Positions 10,001 to 19,430 are shown, counted from the first letter of the stretch. The stretch is DNA of 64,000 nt from Gelidibacter japonicus (GCF_010725055.1 NZ_BJKB01000001.1:62001-126000), one strand, 5' to 3'. Notes: generated from the sequence alone by a model not told the origin. Translations and numbers: made by a program.

Positions 10001-10136
10001 ATTTATTCAAGGACAAAACTTATTGATCATTTCTGATTACAAAGGATTAAATCCTGAAATGGAAACCGGAGGTGTGGATTTGAATGGAACTCCTAGAGCC
10101 AAAATCATATCTTTTGGTTTAAATGTTAATTTATAA
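7032..10136 (+). CDS. SusC/RagA-type TonB-linked outer-membrane transporter
   Basis: This TonB-dependent outer-membrane protein of 1034 residues imports a glycan, peptide or similar large nutrient together with its SusD partner. Residues 1-23 are a signal peptide ending TFAQ. Next comes a carboxypeptidase-D-like N-terminal extension (ISGTVSDESGLPLPGVNILVKG, about 27-110). The junction DEVIVVGYGVQKKSEVTGA leads into the plug (about 113-225, with RIRGIASIGSG, ILKDGAATAIYGSRAANGVILITTK). The rest is a 22-strand barrel ending ISFGLNVNL. The susD gene starts 11 bases downstream. No glycoside hydrolase, protease, sigma/anti-sigma pair or hybrid sensor lies nearby, so the substrate is unknown. Confidence 0.95.
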   Translation: MKTKFSLILTLCLVLVAQITFAQQKSISGTVSDESGLPLPGVNILVKGTSTGTQTDFDGKYSINAKAGDILSFTYVGLKTQEVTVGAANTVNVTLMEDASVLDEVIVVGYGVQKKSEVTGAISSVSGADLQGLVTPSFESQLAGRAPGVQVTSNNGIIGEAPRVRIRGIASIGSGTFPLIVVDGMPIYSGDIGGYASTNGLADINPNDIESYEILKDGAATAIYGSRAANGVILITTKRGKRGGMKVSYNNVTGFASAIKTFDLLETPEFLIIANEKRTNRGQAPWAIGNEFNTDWQDAVLNSRALQTDHNLSLNGGSESTKYFFSMGYANQKGVAKANSMARYNMRSNLEHKINKWLTVGGSLAVTRTEYDGLNTGLNSLSGNIFNATRQLPNTPIYNADHPTGYNLSADNSVVGQGTNTDPVGDNISNIAYVLAKNKYESKVNRTLANAFLSADLFEGLNYRFQASSDNVLTSGFLFWDPTHGDGRGSNGRLQNNNADLLTWNMQNILSYNKSFNDAHNLGVTLVSEYQKAKNQSFFGTGTDILDEFYNQNLVTNAYGTQTSGGSITENGIISYVGRVNYNYKQKYFLQGSIRRDGISKLSEANRWNNFTGYSAGWNIANEEFFGNLKNTINEFKLRGSYSEVGNTEIGSYPYLGLTSAAKYGTLNGLTFSQFGNDQLLWETSKKTDFGLDAALWNNKLRLTFDYYKNDIDGLILDVPVPASLGVPGGRIKKNIGAMVNEGLEFGIDYRAISNENFSWNITANLTLDRNEVLSIPEGQDIPGGTFSDVNINQNLIIREGESINSLYGFKYWGVNPANGNPVYYKADGSLVQGNISTTSYAVFDPSNPADVSQASSLSANSDKVILGSSLPKYYGALINKMTYRNFDLTFMFRFSGGNKIFNSTRRDLVTQNLNNNSTEILGRWQSPENPGDGITPRLWASSNTFTNLTGSATTRFIEDGDFISLDNIILGYQIPKSFTDRVKVDNIRLFIQGQNLLIISDYKGLNPEMETGGVDLNGTPRAKIISFGLNVNL

Positions 10137-10147
10137 TATTAAATAAA

Positions 10148-11704
10148 ATGAAAAATATATTCAAATTTTTATCAATAGCACTTATTGGAATCGGAATGGT
10201 TTCATGCTCAGAGGAAGATCTTTTAGACCTCAGTCCTGTCAATAATATTTCTCTTGATGATGCCTTTTCTTCACCTTCATTAATTGAAAGCTCTCTAAAT
10301 GGTATGTATAATGCTGCCGCAATAGGTGAGTATACAGGTACTGGAAGAGGTTATATATGGGGTGCAGCATTTGTGCAACAAGGTGATAACAGAGGTGAAG
10401 ATGTTGTTAATACAGCAACTTTTTATCAACTGACCTACACAGCAACTTATGATCCTACTACAGCAAACAATGTGTATTACTGGGTTGATGGTTATAGACT
10501 AATTAACAGAACCAACTTAGTGATAGAGGGTGTTACCAATGCCATCGAAAAGGGAGTCATATCAGCAGAGGTAGGAAATGATTATATAGGACAAGCTAAG
10601 TTCTTAAGAGCTATTACTCATTTTGAGCTCCTTATGTATTTTGCGAGACCATATAATTATACTGCAGATGCATCTCATCTTGGAGTTCCTTACAGAGAAG
10701 TAGGTATTGACACACAAGCTGAAATTGACTCCGAAATTGTTAAAGGTAGAAATACAGTTGCTGAAGTATATGCGAAAGTTTTGACTGACTTAAATGATGC
10801 GGAAAACACGATTACCAACACACAGCTTACAAAAGCATCTAAGGGTGCAGCCATCGCATTTAAAACACGCGTTTACCTTCACATGAGAGATTGGAACAAC
10901 GTGATTGTAGAAGGCAACAAGCTTAATGGTGTATACACATTAACTGATGAGCCTATTGGAGTGTTTGATAACAACTACGGCAATAGTGAGTCTATTTTCT
11001 CAACGCTTCAGGCCTCTACAAACAACCCAGGCGTAAATGCTGCTTTGGCTTCTCAATATAACAGAAGACGTTTAGTAGCTATCAGCCCAATTATCTGGAG
11101 AGACCCAAGCTGGTTAGTAGATGACAAACGCAGAGTGGAAATAGGAGACACTGCATCTCCTGAAGGTATGGTATTCACGGTAGATGGCAGAAAGTATACT
11201 GCCAAATATAGAGATGGTGTGAACTATACAGATGCGGCTCCAGTTATTAGATACGCTGAAGTTTTGTTAAATATGGCAGAAGCCCACGCAAGAAAAGCCA
11301 CACCAGATTTAGCTCAGTCACTGACCTTACTAAATATGGTTAGAAACAGAGCTCTAGCCAATCCAGCTACGCAAGCCTATACTTCATCATCCTTTACAAC
11401 ACCTGCAACAATGGTAGGTGCGATCATAAAAGAACGCAGAATTGAGTTCTTAATGGAAGGCAGACGCTGGTCTGACATTCACAGATTACAAGGTGATGAC
11501 TTACAGCCAATGGATGGTATTCCGATGAAGGTAGCTAATGGAAACCCTCCTGCTACTGCTTACGTATTAGGCACTCCTTACACTGGACCTTATGGCGTTA
11601 ATGCCATCCCAGGATCAGATAGTAGATTTTTATGGCCAATACCTCAAATGGAAGTCGATGCAAACCCTACTTTAGCGGCACAACAAAATCCAGGATGGGA
11701 ATAA
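10148..11704 (+). CDS. SusD/RagB-type surface lipoprotein
   Basis: This is the nutrient-binding lid of the SusC transporter, 518 residues long. The lipoprotein signal peptide ends at C20 (GIGMVSC), and the following SEED acidic residues fit the surface-export signal of Bacteroidota lipoproteins. TPR-like segments (GQAKFLRAITHFELLMYFA, ALTFKTRVYLHM-type helix around residue 235) and the C-terminal RYAEVLLNMAEAHARK...ERRIEFLMEGRRWSDIHRL are diagnostic of the RagB/SusD family. It is transcribed with susC and followed by a strong terminator. Confidence 0.95.
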   Translation: MKNIFKFLSIALIGIGMVSCSEEDLLDLSPVNNISLDDAFSSPSLIESSLNGMYNAAAIGEYTGTGRGYIWGAAFVQQGDNRGEDVVNTATFYQLTYTATYDPTTANNVYYWVDGYRLINRTNLVIEGVTNAIEKGVISAEVGNDYIGQAKFLRAITHFELLMYFARPYNYTADASHLGVPYREVGIDTQAEIDSEIVKGRNTVAEVYAKVLTDLNDAENTITNTQLTKASKGAAIAFKTRVYLHMRDWNNVIVEGNKLNGVYTLTDEPIGVFDNNYGNSESIFSTLQASTNNPGVNAALASQYNRRRLVAISPIIWRDPSWLVDDKRRVEIGDTASPEGMVFTVDGRKYTAKYRDGVNYTDAAPVIRYAEVLLNMAEAHARKATPDLAQSLTLLNMVRNRALANPATQAYTSSSFTTPATMVGAIIKERRIEFLMEGRRWSDIHRLQGDDLQPMDGIPMKVANGNPPATAYVLGTPYTGPYGVNAIPGSDSRFLWPIPQMEVDANPTLAAQQNPGWE

Positions 11705-11770
11705 ATAATTTATGTTAGTCTATAAATAATAGCTATGGATTATTAAAAACAATGTGTATAGCTAACAAAG

Positions 11771-11797
11771 ACCGTCTCGAAATTCGAGACGGTTTTT
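11771..11797 (+). terminator. Rho-independent terminator after susD
   Basis: A perfect 9-bp GC-rich stem (11771-11779 with 11785-11793, loop AAATT) runs into a T tract. Confidence 0.9.
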
Positions 11798-11799
11798 TA

Positions 11800-12129
11800 T
11801 TTGTTCAAATTCTTATTCCGGAAAGAACCACCCCATTAATTTGAATTATGGAAACAAACTCCCTTTCCATTTCTTTTTCTGGAATTAAAAACAGTAATCA
11901 TCTATTGTAAACTGAATCAATATTTGAATGAAGAATGAAATGAAAAACAGCCAGAACAGTATTTCTTTAAGGAGGTCCAGACAAAAAAATCAATCGCTCA
12001 CAAATTCGTTTTTCAGTATGGAGCTTTTAAAGTTTCTGAACATCCTATAATTTTATCTAACTTTAGCAACTTTAACCCTCAATATGAGAATATTTTTTTA
12101 ACCCGACAACAGCTTAGGTGTTACATACT
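11800..12129 (+). other. Intergenic region before the T9SS type B protein
   Basis: About 330 bases with no supportable ORF. A TAACTTTAG sequence at 12058-12066, one base off the TAnnTTTG box, may serve the next gene. Confidence 0.4.
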
Positions 12130-14820
12130 ATGATTAACAAAACTGTTAGCTTATTCCTGCTATTGCTATATGGCACTCTGTCCATGGGCCAAAACGAAAC
12201 CAACAATTGGTATTTTGGTGATCAAGCTGGGCTCAATTTCAGCAATAATTCCCTGAGCATATTGACAGATGGAGCTATGGACACTCCGGCAGGGTGCGCA
12301 ACCATTTCGGACAGCAATGGGGAATTGCTATTTTATACAAATGGACAATCTGTATGGAACCGGAATCATGGGTTGATGGATAATGGCACCGAATTGGCAG
12401 GGGAAATCAATGGCACCCAAACTTCAATTATCATCCCCAAACCAAATGATCCAAATACTTATTACATTTTTGTAACACGACAAAATAGGTCCACAACATC
12501 TCCAGAATTTCTGCCAGGATTGTTTTATTCTGAGGTCCAATTCTCAGATCAGCACCCTTTAGGCACTGTAGTAGTAAAGAATGTAAGGCTTGCTCTTTCC
12601 GTAACTGAACGTCTAACCGCCATACACCATGCAGAAAGCAACACCATAAGAGTTATAGCTTTTGGCAACCTTTCAGGCATCACCAGTGCTCCAAATCAAG
12701 ACTTTATAATATTTAATGTTACAGAAAATGGTGTGGCTACAAGGCCTATTGTTTCCACTCAAAGAAGGACGATCTCTGCAGTTGGCGCAATGAAAATTTC
12801 ACCGAATGGACAATATCTTGCCATTGCTGATTATGGTTCCAATTACATTAATTTATACAATTTTGACAATGACAATGTCACATTTAATCACCACTCTATT
12901 ATAAATTCAGTTCTAGGTTTCGGAACCTATATGCCTTATGGCATAGAGTTTTCACAAGATTCTAAATTGATGTATTTTACGGTCAAAGACACTTATAACA
13001 CTAGTTTTTTAAGAAAACATCTCATAGAAAGCACCACAGGAATCGATCAAACATTAACAATTGCTTATACCAGAGCTTATGAATTTGGAAGCTTGCAATT
13101 AGCCAGAAATGGAAACATTTACGTGGCAAATTTTGAGCAAGACAATCCCTTAACCTCCTTAAACCTAATTGGAGTCATTACAGAAGCTGAAAACTTTGAA
13201 GGTGACAGTGGTTTTCAGCCTTTAGCCATCAATTTAAATCCTGGCCGATCTAACAAAGGGCTACCAAATTTCATTCAATCTTATTTCAGAAATAGGATAA
13301 TCACTGAGAATGTATGTACCAACATACCATTCGAATTTTCGTTGGATACCTATGCTCCTGTCGAAGAAGTTTTATGGGACTTTGGCGACGGCAATACTTC
13401 GACACTCTTGGAGCCTAACCATCAATACAGCACATCTGGCGAGTACATGGTAAAAGCCACCATCACTATAAACAATGCTCAGGCAGATCTTTACAAAAGG
13501 GTTGAAGCTTATGAATTACCTTCAATAGATGCCAATGAACGACTGCTGCAATGTGATTTGGACCATGATGGTTTTTCTTTTTTCAATCTGTACAACATGA
13601 CCGAAAAAATAAACAATCCAAACCCAGATTACGACCTGTTTTTTTATGAGACTAGTCTGGATTTAGATAACGATTTGGCCATAGAGAACCCTGAAACCTA
13701 TGAAAACAGAAGCAACCCGCAAGAGCTTTTTGTGAAAATCATTAGTCCGGAGGGATGCGAAACCACAAGTAATTTCTTTATCGAGACTCTACATATTGAA
13801 TTGCCCAACCTTAGTCCAATATACGCTTGTGAAGATTCAGATGAAATTCCTGATAATGGCAAAGCTACCTTCGATTTAGCTACAAAAGAAAATGAGATAA
13901 GAACTCAATTTCAAATGGCCAACTCATCGCTGCTAACCTTCTATGCCACATTCTTGGATGCAGAGACCAAAATTGATCCTCTTCCATCTAATCATAACAC
14001 CGCTACTACGACCATTTGGGTACGAATTGACAATCCAGACACTGGATGCAACGGAATTGGAAGCATAGACCTAATTGTAAATCCCGAATTACCTTTAGAT
14101 ATTCAACAACGTTATACCATTTGCGATCCAAGTTTACAATCTGTTATTAGTTTGGATGGGAATACGTCGAACGACCGATGGGAATGGAGAAACGCCTCTG
14201 GCGATATCCTATCCACTAATCGGATATTCCACCTTACTGAACCTGGAAACTTCTCAGTAACAGTTTATAAACTGCAACGTGGGATATGGTGTTCACGAAC
14301 AGAAGAGTTTGTTGTCAATGACATCACTCCACCCGTTTTTGATGAGGTGAAAGCTGGAGATTATGAGATTTCGGTTTCCATCACAGGTGATAGCCTCTAT
14401 GAATTTTCATTGGACAGCACCTACTATTACGGCCAAAGCACATCCTATACGTTTTACAACGTCCAGCCAGGAATTCACACTATTTATGTAAGGGATATGA
14501 ACAATTGCGAACCACCAATTGCCACGGAGATTTCATTTATTGGTTTCCCAAAATATTTCACCCCAAATGGCGACGGATACAACGATATATGGAAAATTCA
14601 TGGCATTTCACCTGTATTCTACAGATCAGCACACATCGAAATTTACGATAGGTACGGCAAACTTTTGCACACCATGAATTTAAAAAGCAACGATTCTGGA
14701 TGGGATGGCACCTTCAAAGGTGAAGTCTTAAGATCCACAGATTATTGGTTCACTGCAACCTTGATCGATCTCGACAACAACGCGATCAAACAAAGTGGTC
14801 ATTTTAGTCTAATCTTATAA
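12130..14820 (+). CDS. Large exported beta-propeller/PKD protein with T9SS type B sorting domain
   Basis: This is an extracellular protein of about 896 residues. A signal peptide precedes the mature start near GQNETNNWYFGDQAGLNF. Residues ~20-380 contain repeated propeller-like strands (SPNGQYLAIADYGSNYINLYNF, QDSKLMYFTVKD, LARNGNIYVANF). A PKD domain follows (VLWDFGDGNTSTLLEPNHQYSTSGEY split across about 415-450), then Ig-like segments. The last ~90 residues are a type B (CHU_C/gliding-motility) sorting domain: FTPNGDGYNDIW, IEIYDRYGKLL, GWDGTFKG, DYWFTATL. I chose the ATG at 12130. An upstream GTG at 12118 would add four residues before the signal peptide. The role is unknown; such proteins are usually surface adhesins or matrix components. 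The stop codon abuts the end of the convergent trkH. Confidence 0.85.
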   Translation: MINKTVSLFLLLLYGTLSMGQNETNNWYFGDQAGLNFSNNSLSILTDGAMDTPAGCATISDSNGELLFYTNGQSVWNRNHGLMDNGTELAGEINGTQTSIIIPKPNDPNTYYIFVTRQNRSTTSPEFLPGLFYSEVQFSDQHPLGTVVVKNVRLALSVTERLTAIHHAESNTIRVIAFGNLSGITSAPNQDFIIFNVTENGVATRPIVSTQRRTISAVGAMKISPNGQYLAIADYGSNYINLYNFDNDNVTFNHHSIINSVLGFGTYMPYGIEFSQDSKLMYFTVKDTYNTSFLRKHLIESTTGIDQTLTIAYTRAYEFGSLQLARNGNIYVANFEQDNPLTSLNLIGVITEAENFEGDSGFQPLAINLNPGRSNKGLPNFIQSYFRNRIITENVCTNIPFEFSLDTYAPVEEVLWDFGDGNTSTLLEPNHQYSTSGEYMVKATITINNAQADLYKRVEAYELPSIDANERLLQCDLDHDGFSFFNLYNMTEKINNPNPDYDLFFYETSLDLDNDLAIENPETYENRSNPQELFVKIISPEGCETTSNFFIETLHIELPNLSPIYACEDSDEIPDNGKATFDLATKENEIRTQFQMANSSLLTFYATFLDAETKIDPLPSNHNTATTTIWVRIDNPDTGCNGIGSIDLIVNPELPLDIQQRYTICDPSLQSVISLDGNTSNDRWEWRNASGDILSTNRIFHLTEPGNFSVTVYKLQRGIWCSRTEEFVVNDITPPVFDEVKAGDYEISVSITGDSLYEFSLDSTYYYGQSTSYTFYNVQPGIHTIYVRDMNNCEPPIATEISFIGFPKYFTPNGDGYNDIWKIHGISPVFYRSAHIEIYDRYGKLLHTMNLKSNDSGWDGTFKGEVLRSTDYWFTATLIDLDNNAIKQSGHFSLIL

Positions 14821-16314
14821 TTATCGATTTCTCCAAAAGAAAGGCGTCAATAAAATCAGGACAGTAAACAGTTCCAAACGCCCAATCAGCATTAAAAAAG
14901 AAGCCCACCACTGTGCCAATGGAGGTAATGCGGCAAAATTGTTTACTGGACCAAAATCGCCTAAGGCTGGTCCAATATTACCCAAACTGGATGCCGACAG
15001 TCCAATGGCCGATTTAAAATCAATCTCAAACATTGAAAACACCAAGGCTCCCACTATAAAAGAAATCATGTATAAAATAAAAAATCCCAAAATATTATAA
15101 ACAACCTCGCCTGTAATGGCTTTTGAATTATAGCGTACTGGTAAAACGGCATTTGGATGAATGGCACGCTTAAATTCTAAAAACCCGTTTTTAATCAATA
15201 TGAGATGACGCATAACCTTTACACCTCCTGAGGTACTTCCAGCCGACCCACCCAAAAACATGATCCCAAAAAATAAAACCATTAAAAATGGCGTCCATAA
15301 GGTATAATCTGCAGTAATAAATCCTGTAGTGGTAATTACGGTCACCACCTGAAATAATGCATGTCTAAAAGCACTTTCCGCCTTTCCTAAAACCATGGGA
15401 TGCTCGAGTGTTGAAAGCGACAAGTCGGCTCTAAAATAGATGATCAATGCGGCAATGATCGTAAAAGAAACAATAAATCGGAAATACCAATTCAACTCTT
15501 CATCTCTTAAAGCCTTTTGAACTTTTCCTTTGAAGGCATAATAGCTCAACACAAAATTTGTCCCGGCCAAGAACATGAAGGTGATAATAATATATTGAAT
15601 GAGCGGCTGGTCATTCCAATAGGCAACACTTGCATTTTTCGTAGAAAATCCACCGGTTGACAAGGTACTCATGGCGTGGTTGATAGCATCAAAAAACGAC
15701 ATTCCTGCTGCCTTTAACAATAGGGTCTCCGCCGCGGTATAGCCAAAATAAATTAACCATAAACGCTTTGCTGTATCCGTAATACGTGGGTGCAATTTAT
15801 CGGCACTTGGTCCTGGAGCTTCTGCGGTAAATAGCTGCATCCCACCAATACCCAATAACGGCAAAATGGCAATTGCCAGGACAATTATACCCATCCCACC
15901 AATCCAATGGGTCGTACTTCTCCAAAACAGAACCCCTTTCGGTACCGCTTCAATATCGTTTATTATGGTCGCTCCAGTAGTGGTATAACCGGACATAGTT
16001 TCAAAAAAAGCACTCGTAAAACTCGGAATGACCTCGGTCACCATATAAGGCAAAGCACCCGAGACAGCCATAACAATCCAGCCAAACGTAACCACCATAT
16101 AGCCTTCACGTTTGTTCATTTCCTTGCTGTGCTTTTTGGTCGCTACCATTAAAATAACACCAAAAAGCACCACGGCAAGCCCAGAAAGAAAAAGGTTTGC
16201 CGTAACCCCATCATCATATATATAACTGACTAAAGTTGCCAATAGCATAAATCCACCATTGAACAACAATAACAATCCAAAAAAATAAAAGATGATGTCG
16301 TAGTTGATTTTCAT
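14821..16314 (-). CDS. trkH: Trk-type potassium uptake channel subunit TrkH
   Basis: This integral membrane K+ translocation subunit has 497 residues and four pseudo-repeated M1-P-M2 units. The four selectivity-filter loops are readable: TTGATI, STGGFST, TTTGFIT and SLGNIGP. The segment GGMGIIVLAIAILPLLGIGGMQLF is strongly conserved in TrkH. It works with the cytosolic regulator TrkA, encoded just upstream with a 92-base gap, so trkA-trkH form an operon. Its last codon abuts the stop of the convergent T9SS protein with no intergenic base between them, leaving no room for a separate terminator. Confidence 0.95.
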   Translation of the reverse strand: MKINYDIIFYFFGLLLLFNGGFMLLATLVSYIYDDGVTANLFLSGLAVVLFGVILMVATKKHSKEMNKREGYMVVTFGWIVMAVSGALPYMVTEVIPSFTSAFFETMSGYTTTGATIINDIEAVPKGVLFWRSTTHWIGGMGIIVLAIAILPLLGIGGMQLFTAEAPGPSADKLHPRITDTAKRLWLIYFGYTAAETLLLKAAGMSFFDAINHAMSTLSTGGFSTKNASVAYWNDQPLIQYIIITFMFLAGTNFVLSYYAFKGKVQKALRDEELNWYFRFIVSFTIIAALIIYFRADLSLSTLEHPMVLGKAESAFRHALFQVVTVITTTGFITADYTLWTPFLMVLFFGIMFLGGSAGSTSGGVKVMRHLILIKNGFLEFKRAIHPNAVLPVRYNSKAITGEVVYNILGFFILYMISFIVGALVFSMFEIDFKSAIGLSASSLGNIGPALGDFGPVNNFAALPPLAQWWASFLMLIGRLELFTVLILLTPFFWRNR

Positions 16315-16406
16315 ACCTATTTACGCAAACTCATACAGATTCAAAGCTATTTGTTCCTGGTGGTTTTGAGAATTTACATTCATTTTTTGAATATGCCACC
16401 TATATA

Positions 16407-17756
16407 TTAAAAGAATAATTTCTCAACCTCAGTAATCGCTTTTGGCAGACAACACACCACCACTCTATCGCCACCCTGTACTTTAAAATCGCCCAGCGGA
16501 ATTATTCCCTTGCCATGCCTTATGACGCCACCAATAATTGCCGAGCGGGGAAATTCGATGTCTTTGATCATTTTCTCCGTGATTTTAGATCTGTTCTTTA
16601 CCACAAATTCCAAAAGTTCAGCATTCATATTGTTGAGTTTGGTCATGGCGACCACCTCCCCTTTCCGGATATATCTAAAAATATTATTGGCTGCAAGGAG
16701 TTTTTTATTGATCAATGTATCAATCCCGATGGATTCAGAAATCTGATAGTAATCCATATTTTCCACTAAAGCGATGGTTTTTTTAACCCCTTTGGATTTG
16801 GCTACCAGACAGGACATGATATTGGTTTCTGAATTTCCGGTCACGGCAATAAAAGCATCCATATTGCCAATATTCTCTTCTTCCAAGAGATCCACATTCC
16901 GCCCGTCACCATTGATGACTAAAACCTTGGGCAAATCGTCAGCCAGTTCAAAGGCCACATCCTTATTGCTTTCAACCAATTTGACGTTGAAATTGGCAAG
17001 GCACAAATCTCTTGCGGTTTTATGGCCAATTTTACTGCCGCCAAGAATCATCACATTCTTAACATCTAGCCTCATTTTACCAGAAAGCTTAAACAATTCG
17101 TCACTGCCGCCTTTAGAGGTCACGAAAATCACCTTATCACCTTCCTTAAACTCTGTATCTCCACGCGGGATGATCGTGTATTGTGTTCCAAAGCGCTGGA
17201 TGGCGATGGGTACAAAATGAAGCTGGGGAAACACTTGTGCTGCCTCCTGAACCGTCTTGCCCACAAAGGCCGCAGTTTTGGACAACCTTAAGCTCAACAT
17301 GGTCAATGCGCCCTGTTCAAATTCATAGCCGTCATCAAAACCATACTGATTTAAAAGCAGTTCAATCTCTGCCGCGGCCAAAGATTCTGGAGAAATCAAC
17401 TCATCAATCCCAAATTTGGAAAAACCAACCTCATCTTTCTGTTCAATAAATTCTGTATTTGAAATTCTCGCAATAGTTCGTCTAGCGCCAAGTTGCTTGG
17501 CCAGTACACAGGCTGTAATATTTGTAGTTTCTGAAGAAGTTACGGCTATAAACAGATCTGAATTTGCAACCCTACCATCCTTTAAGACTGCAATGGAGGT
17601 AGTATCTCCTTTAATCACCCTAATATCCAAATGGTCAATGGCATAAACCAAACTTTCCTTTTTTGTATCAATTAAAGTGATTTCTTGGGATTCGTAGGAT
17701 AAAAGTTTTGCCAAATGAAATCCAACTTCACCAGCACCTGAAATGATTATTTTCAT
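16407..17756 (-). CDS. trkA: Trk potassium uptake regulatory subunit TrkA
   Basis: This peripheral cytoplasmic protein gates TrkH in response to bound nucleotides. Its 449 residues hold a tandem RCK_N-RCK_C architecture. The first Rossmann loop is SGAGEVGFHLAKLL at the N-terminus, and the second is LGGSKIGHKTARDL near residue 235. Each is followed by a C-terminal RCK_C lobe, the last reading GDFKVQGGDRVVVCC. It is the first gene of the trkA-trkH operon and has a TATATTTGT box 26 bases upstream. Confidence 0.95.
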   Translation of the reverse strand: MKIIISGAGEVGFHLAKLLSYESQEITLIDTKKESLVYAIDHLDIRVIKGDTTSIAVLKDGRVANSDLFIAVTSSETTNITACVLAKQLGARRTIARISNTEFIEQKDEVGFSKFGIDELISPESLAAAEIELLLNQYGFDDGYEFEQGALTMLSLRLSKTAAFVGKTVQEAAQVFPQLHFVPIAIQRFGTQYTIIPRGDTEFKEGDKVIFVTSKGGSDELFKLSGKMRLDVKNVMILGGSKIGHKTARDLCLANFNVKLVESNKDVAFELADDLPKVLVINGDGRNVDLLEEENIGNMDAFIAVTGNSETNIMSCLVAKSKGVKKTIALVENMDYYQISESIGIDTLINKKLLAANNIFRYIRKGEVVAMTKLNNMNAELLEFVVKNRSKITEKMIKDIEFPRSAIIGGVIRHGKGIIPLGDFKVQGGDRVVVCCLPKAITEVEKLFF

Positions 17757-17781
17757 TTAATACATCTATTCAAAAAGAGAT

Positions 17782-17790
17782 ACAAATATA
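17782..17790 (-). promoter_or_regulatory. -7 box (TATATTTGT) for trkA-trkH
   Basis: This is an exact TAnnTTTGY match on the minus strand, with its near edge 26 bases before the trkA ATG. Confidence 0.45.
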
Positions 17791-17944
17791 AGATATTTAC
17801 AAGTCTCTTATTTAATTTAGAAAGGATATAATGGTTTTCTATCATTTAAAAGTCCAATGTATAATGTCCTGCTGTATCATTGGTCATGGCTAACATTTTT
17901 CAGCTTTTCGCATCATATTGACAAAATTGCAATGAAAAAATATG

Positions 17945-17953
17945 TAGTTTTGC
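17945..17953 (+). promoter_or_regulatory. -7 box (TAGTTTTGC) for ubiE-porT
   Basis: Exact TAnnTTTGY match 13 bases before the ubiE ATG, implying a very short 5' leader. An ATTG about 24 bases further upstream could act as the -33 element. Confidence 0.5.
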
Positions 17954-17966
17954 CAAAAATATTGCA

Positions 17967-18695
17967 ATGTCAGAAAAAGTAAAACCATATAAGGATAGTC
18001 AGGCGAACAAGAAGGAACAAGTGACCAAAATGTTCGATACTATTTCAAAGGAATACGATGGTCTCAACCGGGTCATTTCATTTGGAATTGATATTAAATG
18101 GCGAAAAAAAGTTGTGGACATCATTGCAAAAACACAACCTAATCGTATCCTTGATATTGCCACCGGAACTGGTGACCTAGCCATCAACCTTGCACAGACA
18201 AGTGCGCAGGAAATTATTGGATTGGACATTAGTGATGGGATGCTTGAAGTAGGCCGTAAAAAAATTGCCGATAAAAAGCTCAACAATAAAATACAAATGA
18301 CGCTGGGCGATTCTGAAAACCTTCCTTTTGACGACAATAGTTTTGATGCAATCACTGTCGCTTTTGGAGTTCGAAATTTTGAAAATTTAGAGAAAGGACT
18401 TTCCGAAATCTTGCGTGTTTTAAGACCTAATGGCACTTTTGTGATTTTAGAAACGTCCGTGCCCATCAAAACCCCTTTCAAACAAGGTTACAAATTCTAT
18501 ACGCGATATATTTTACCAAGTATCGGAAAACTCTTTTCAAAAGATCGGGTAGCCTATTCTTATTTAAGCGAATCGGCATCTGTTTTTCCTTATGGTGAAG
18601 ACTTAAACAATATTTTAAGACAAATTGGGTTTAACAATGTTAAGGATTTACCTCAAACCTTTGGTGTGGCCACCATTTATAGGGCGACCAAGTAG
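17967..18695 (+). CDS. ubiE: Demethylmenaquinone methyltransferase UbiE/MenG
   Basis: This SAM-dependent C-methyltransferase performs the last step of menaquinone synthesis, 242 residues. Visible motifs are [21 protein letters not shown] near the N-terminus, the SAM loop [14 protein letters not shown], and [17 protein letters not shown], all family signatures. As Bacteroidota normally respire with menaquinone, the MenG role is the likely one. The porT-like gene starts 36 bases downstream in the same direction and is probably co-transcribed. Confidence 0.95.
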   Translation: MSEKVKPYKDSQANKKEQVTKMFDTISKEYDGLNRVISFGIDIKWRKKVVDIIAKTQPNRILDIATGTGDLAINLAQTSAQEIIGLDISDGMLEVGRKKIADKKLNNKIQMTLGDSENLPFDDNSFDAITVAFGVRNFENLEKGLSEILRVLRPNGTFVILETSVPIKTPFKQGYKFYTRYILPSIGKLFSKDRVAYSYLSESASVFPYGEDLNNILRQIGFNNVKDLPQTFGVATIYRATK

Positions 18696-18731
18696 TGATC
18701 CGTAATAAATTGACCTAGACATCTCAATACA

Positions 18732-19430
18732 ATGAAAAAAACTGGAATCATCATTCTACTTTTACTGATCTGCAATTCGGCATCAGCGCAACTATTTACC
18801 AAGGAAAGAGTAAAAAATCAAGAGAATTTTGATAAGGACCTTTTAACCTGGGGCTATTTTCTAGGTTTTAACAGTTATGACTTTAAGTTTCAGTATGAAG
18901 CCGACCTAAAAGACATCGTGGTCCAAACCAGTGTTGGATTTAATGTAGGATTAGTTGGAGATTTGCGCATCAACGATTATTTTAATTTACGCCTTGAACC
19001 GGGATTGTACATTTCCAAAAGAAATCTGCAATATGATTTTGCCACCACCAATCCGTCAGATTTGTTCCGAGAGGTCAATTCCACCTATATCCACTTTCCG
19101 TTATTATTAAAAGCGAGTACGAAACGCATCAACAATTTCAAGCCTTTTGTCGTAGGCGGTCTTTCAACCGCTTTAAATTTATCGAGCAATCAAGACAACC
19201 CAGATGACAATAACTCAGGACAGTTCCGAACAAAAAAAGGCATGCTCTTTTATGAAGTTGGCTTTGGAATTGATTTTTATTTGGAGTGGTTTAAGTTTAC
19301 GCCGTCCATAAGAGGTGTTTTTGCCATCAATGATGAATTGGTTAGAGATTCAGATCCGGATAGCCCATGGACAGGCAATATAGCCAACATGAAAACACGT
19401 GGTGTTTTTGTGAATTTTACGTTTCAGTAG
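18732..19430 (+). CDS. porT: PorT/SprT-like type IX secretion outer-membrane protein
   Basis: This is a 232-residue predicted 8-stranded outer-membrane barrel. The signal peptide ends near ASAQ at residue 19. The motifs LLTWGYFLGFNSYDFKFQY, SVGFNVGLVGDLRINDYFNLRLEPGLY and THHFPLLLK-type strands, as in STYIHFPLLLKAST, match the PorT/SprT family needed for T9SS secretion and gliding in Flavobacteriia. Location just after ubiE also agrees with my memory of the flavobacterial arrangement, though I cannot verify that here. The window encodes two T9SS substrates (near 1.7 and 12.1 kb). Alternative: a general PorT-domain beta-barrel protein. Confidence 0.82.
   Translation: MKKTGIIILLLLICNSASAQLFTKERVKNQENFDKDLLTWGYFLGFNSYDFKFQYEADLKDIVVQTSVGFNVGLVGDLRINDYFNLRLEPGLYISKRNLQYDFATTNPSDLFREVNSTYIHFPLLLKASTKRINNFKPFVVGGLSTALNLSSNQDNPDDNNSGQFRTKKGMLFYEVGFGIDFYLEWFKFTPSIRGVFAINDELVRDSDPDSPWTGNIANMKTRGVFVNFTFQ

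Noticed and set aside
16510-17646. Several plus-strand ORFs of 76-148 residues opposite trkA
   Set aside because: All lie within the well-supported trkA coding sequence, have compositions typical of antisense frames and no recognisable domains.
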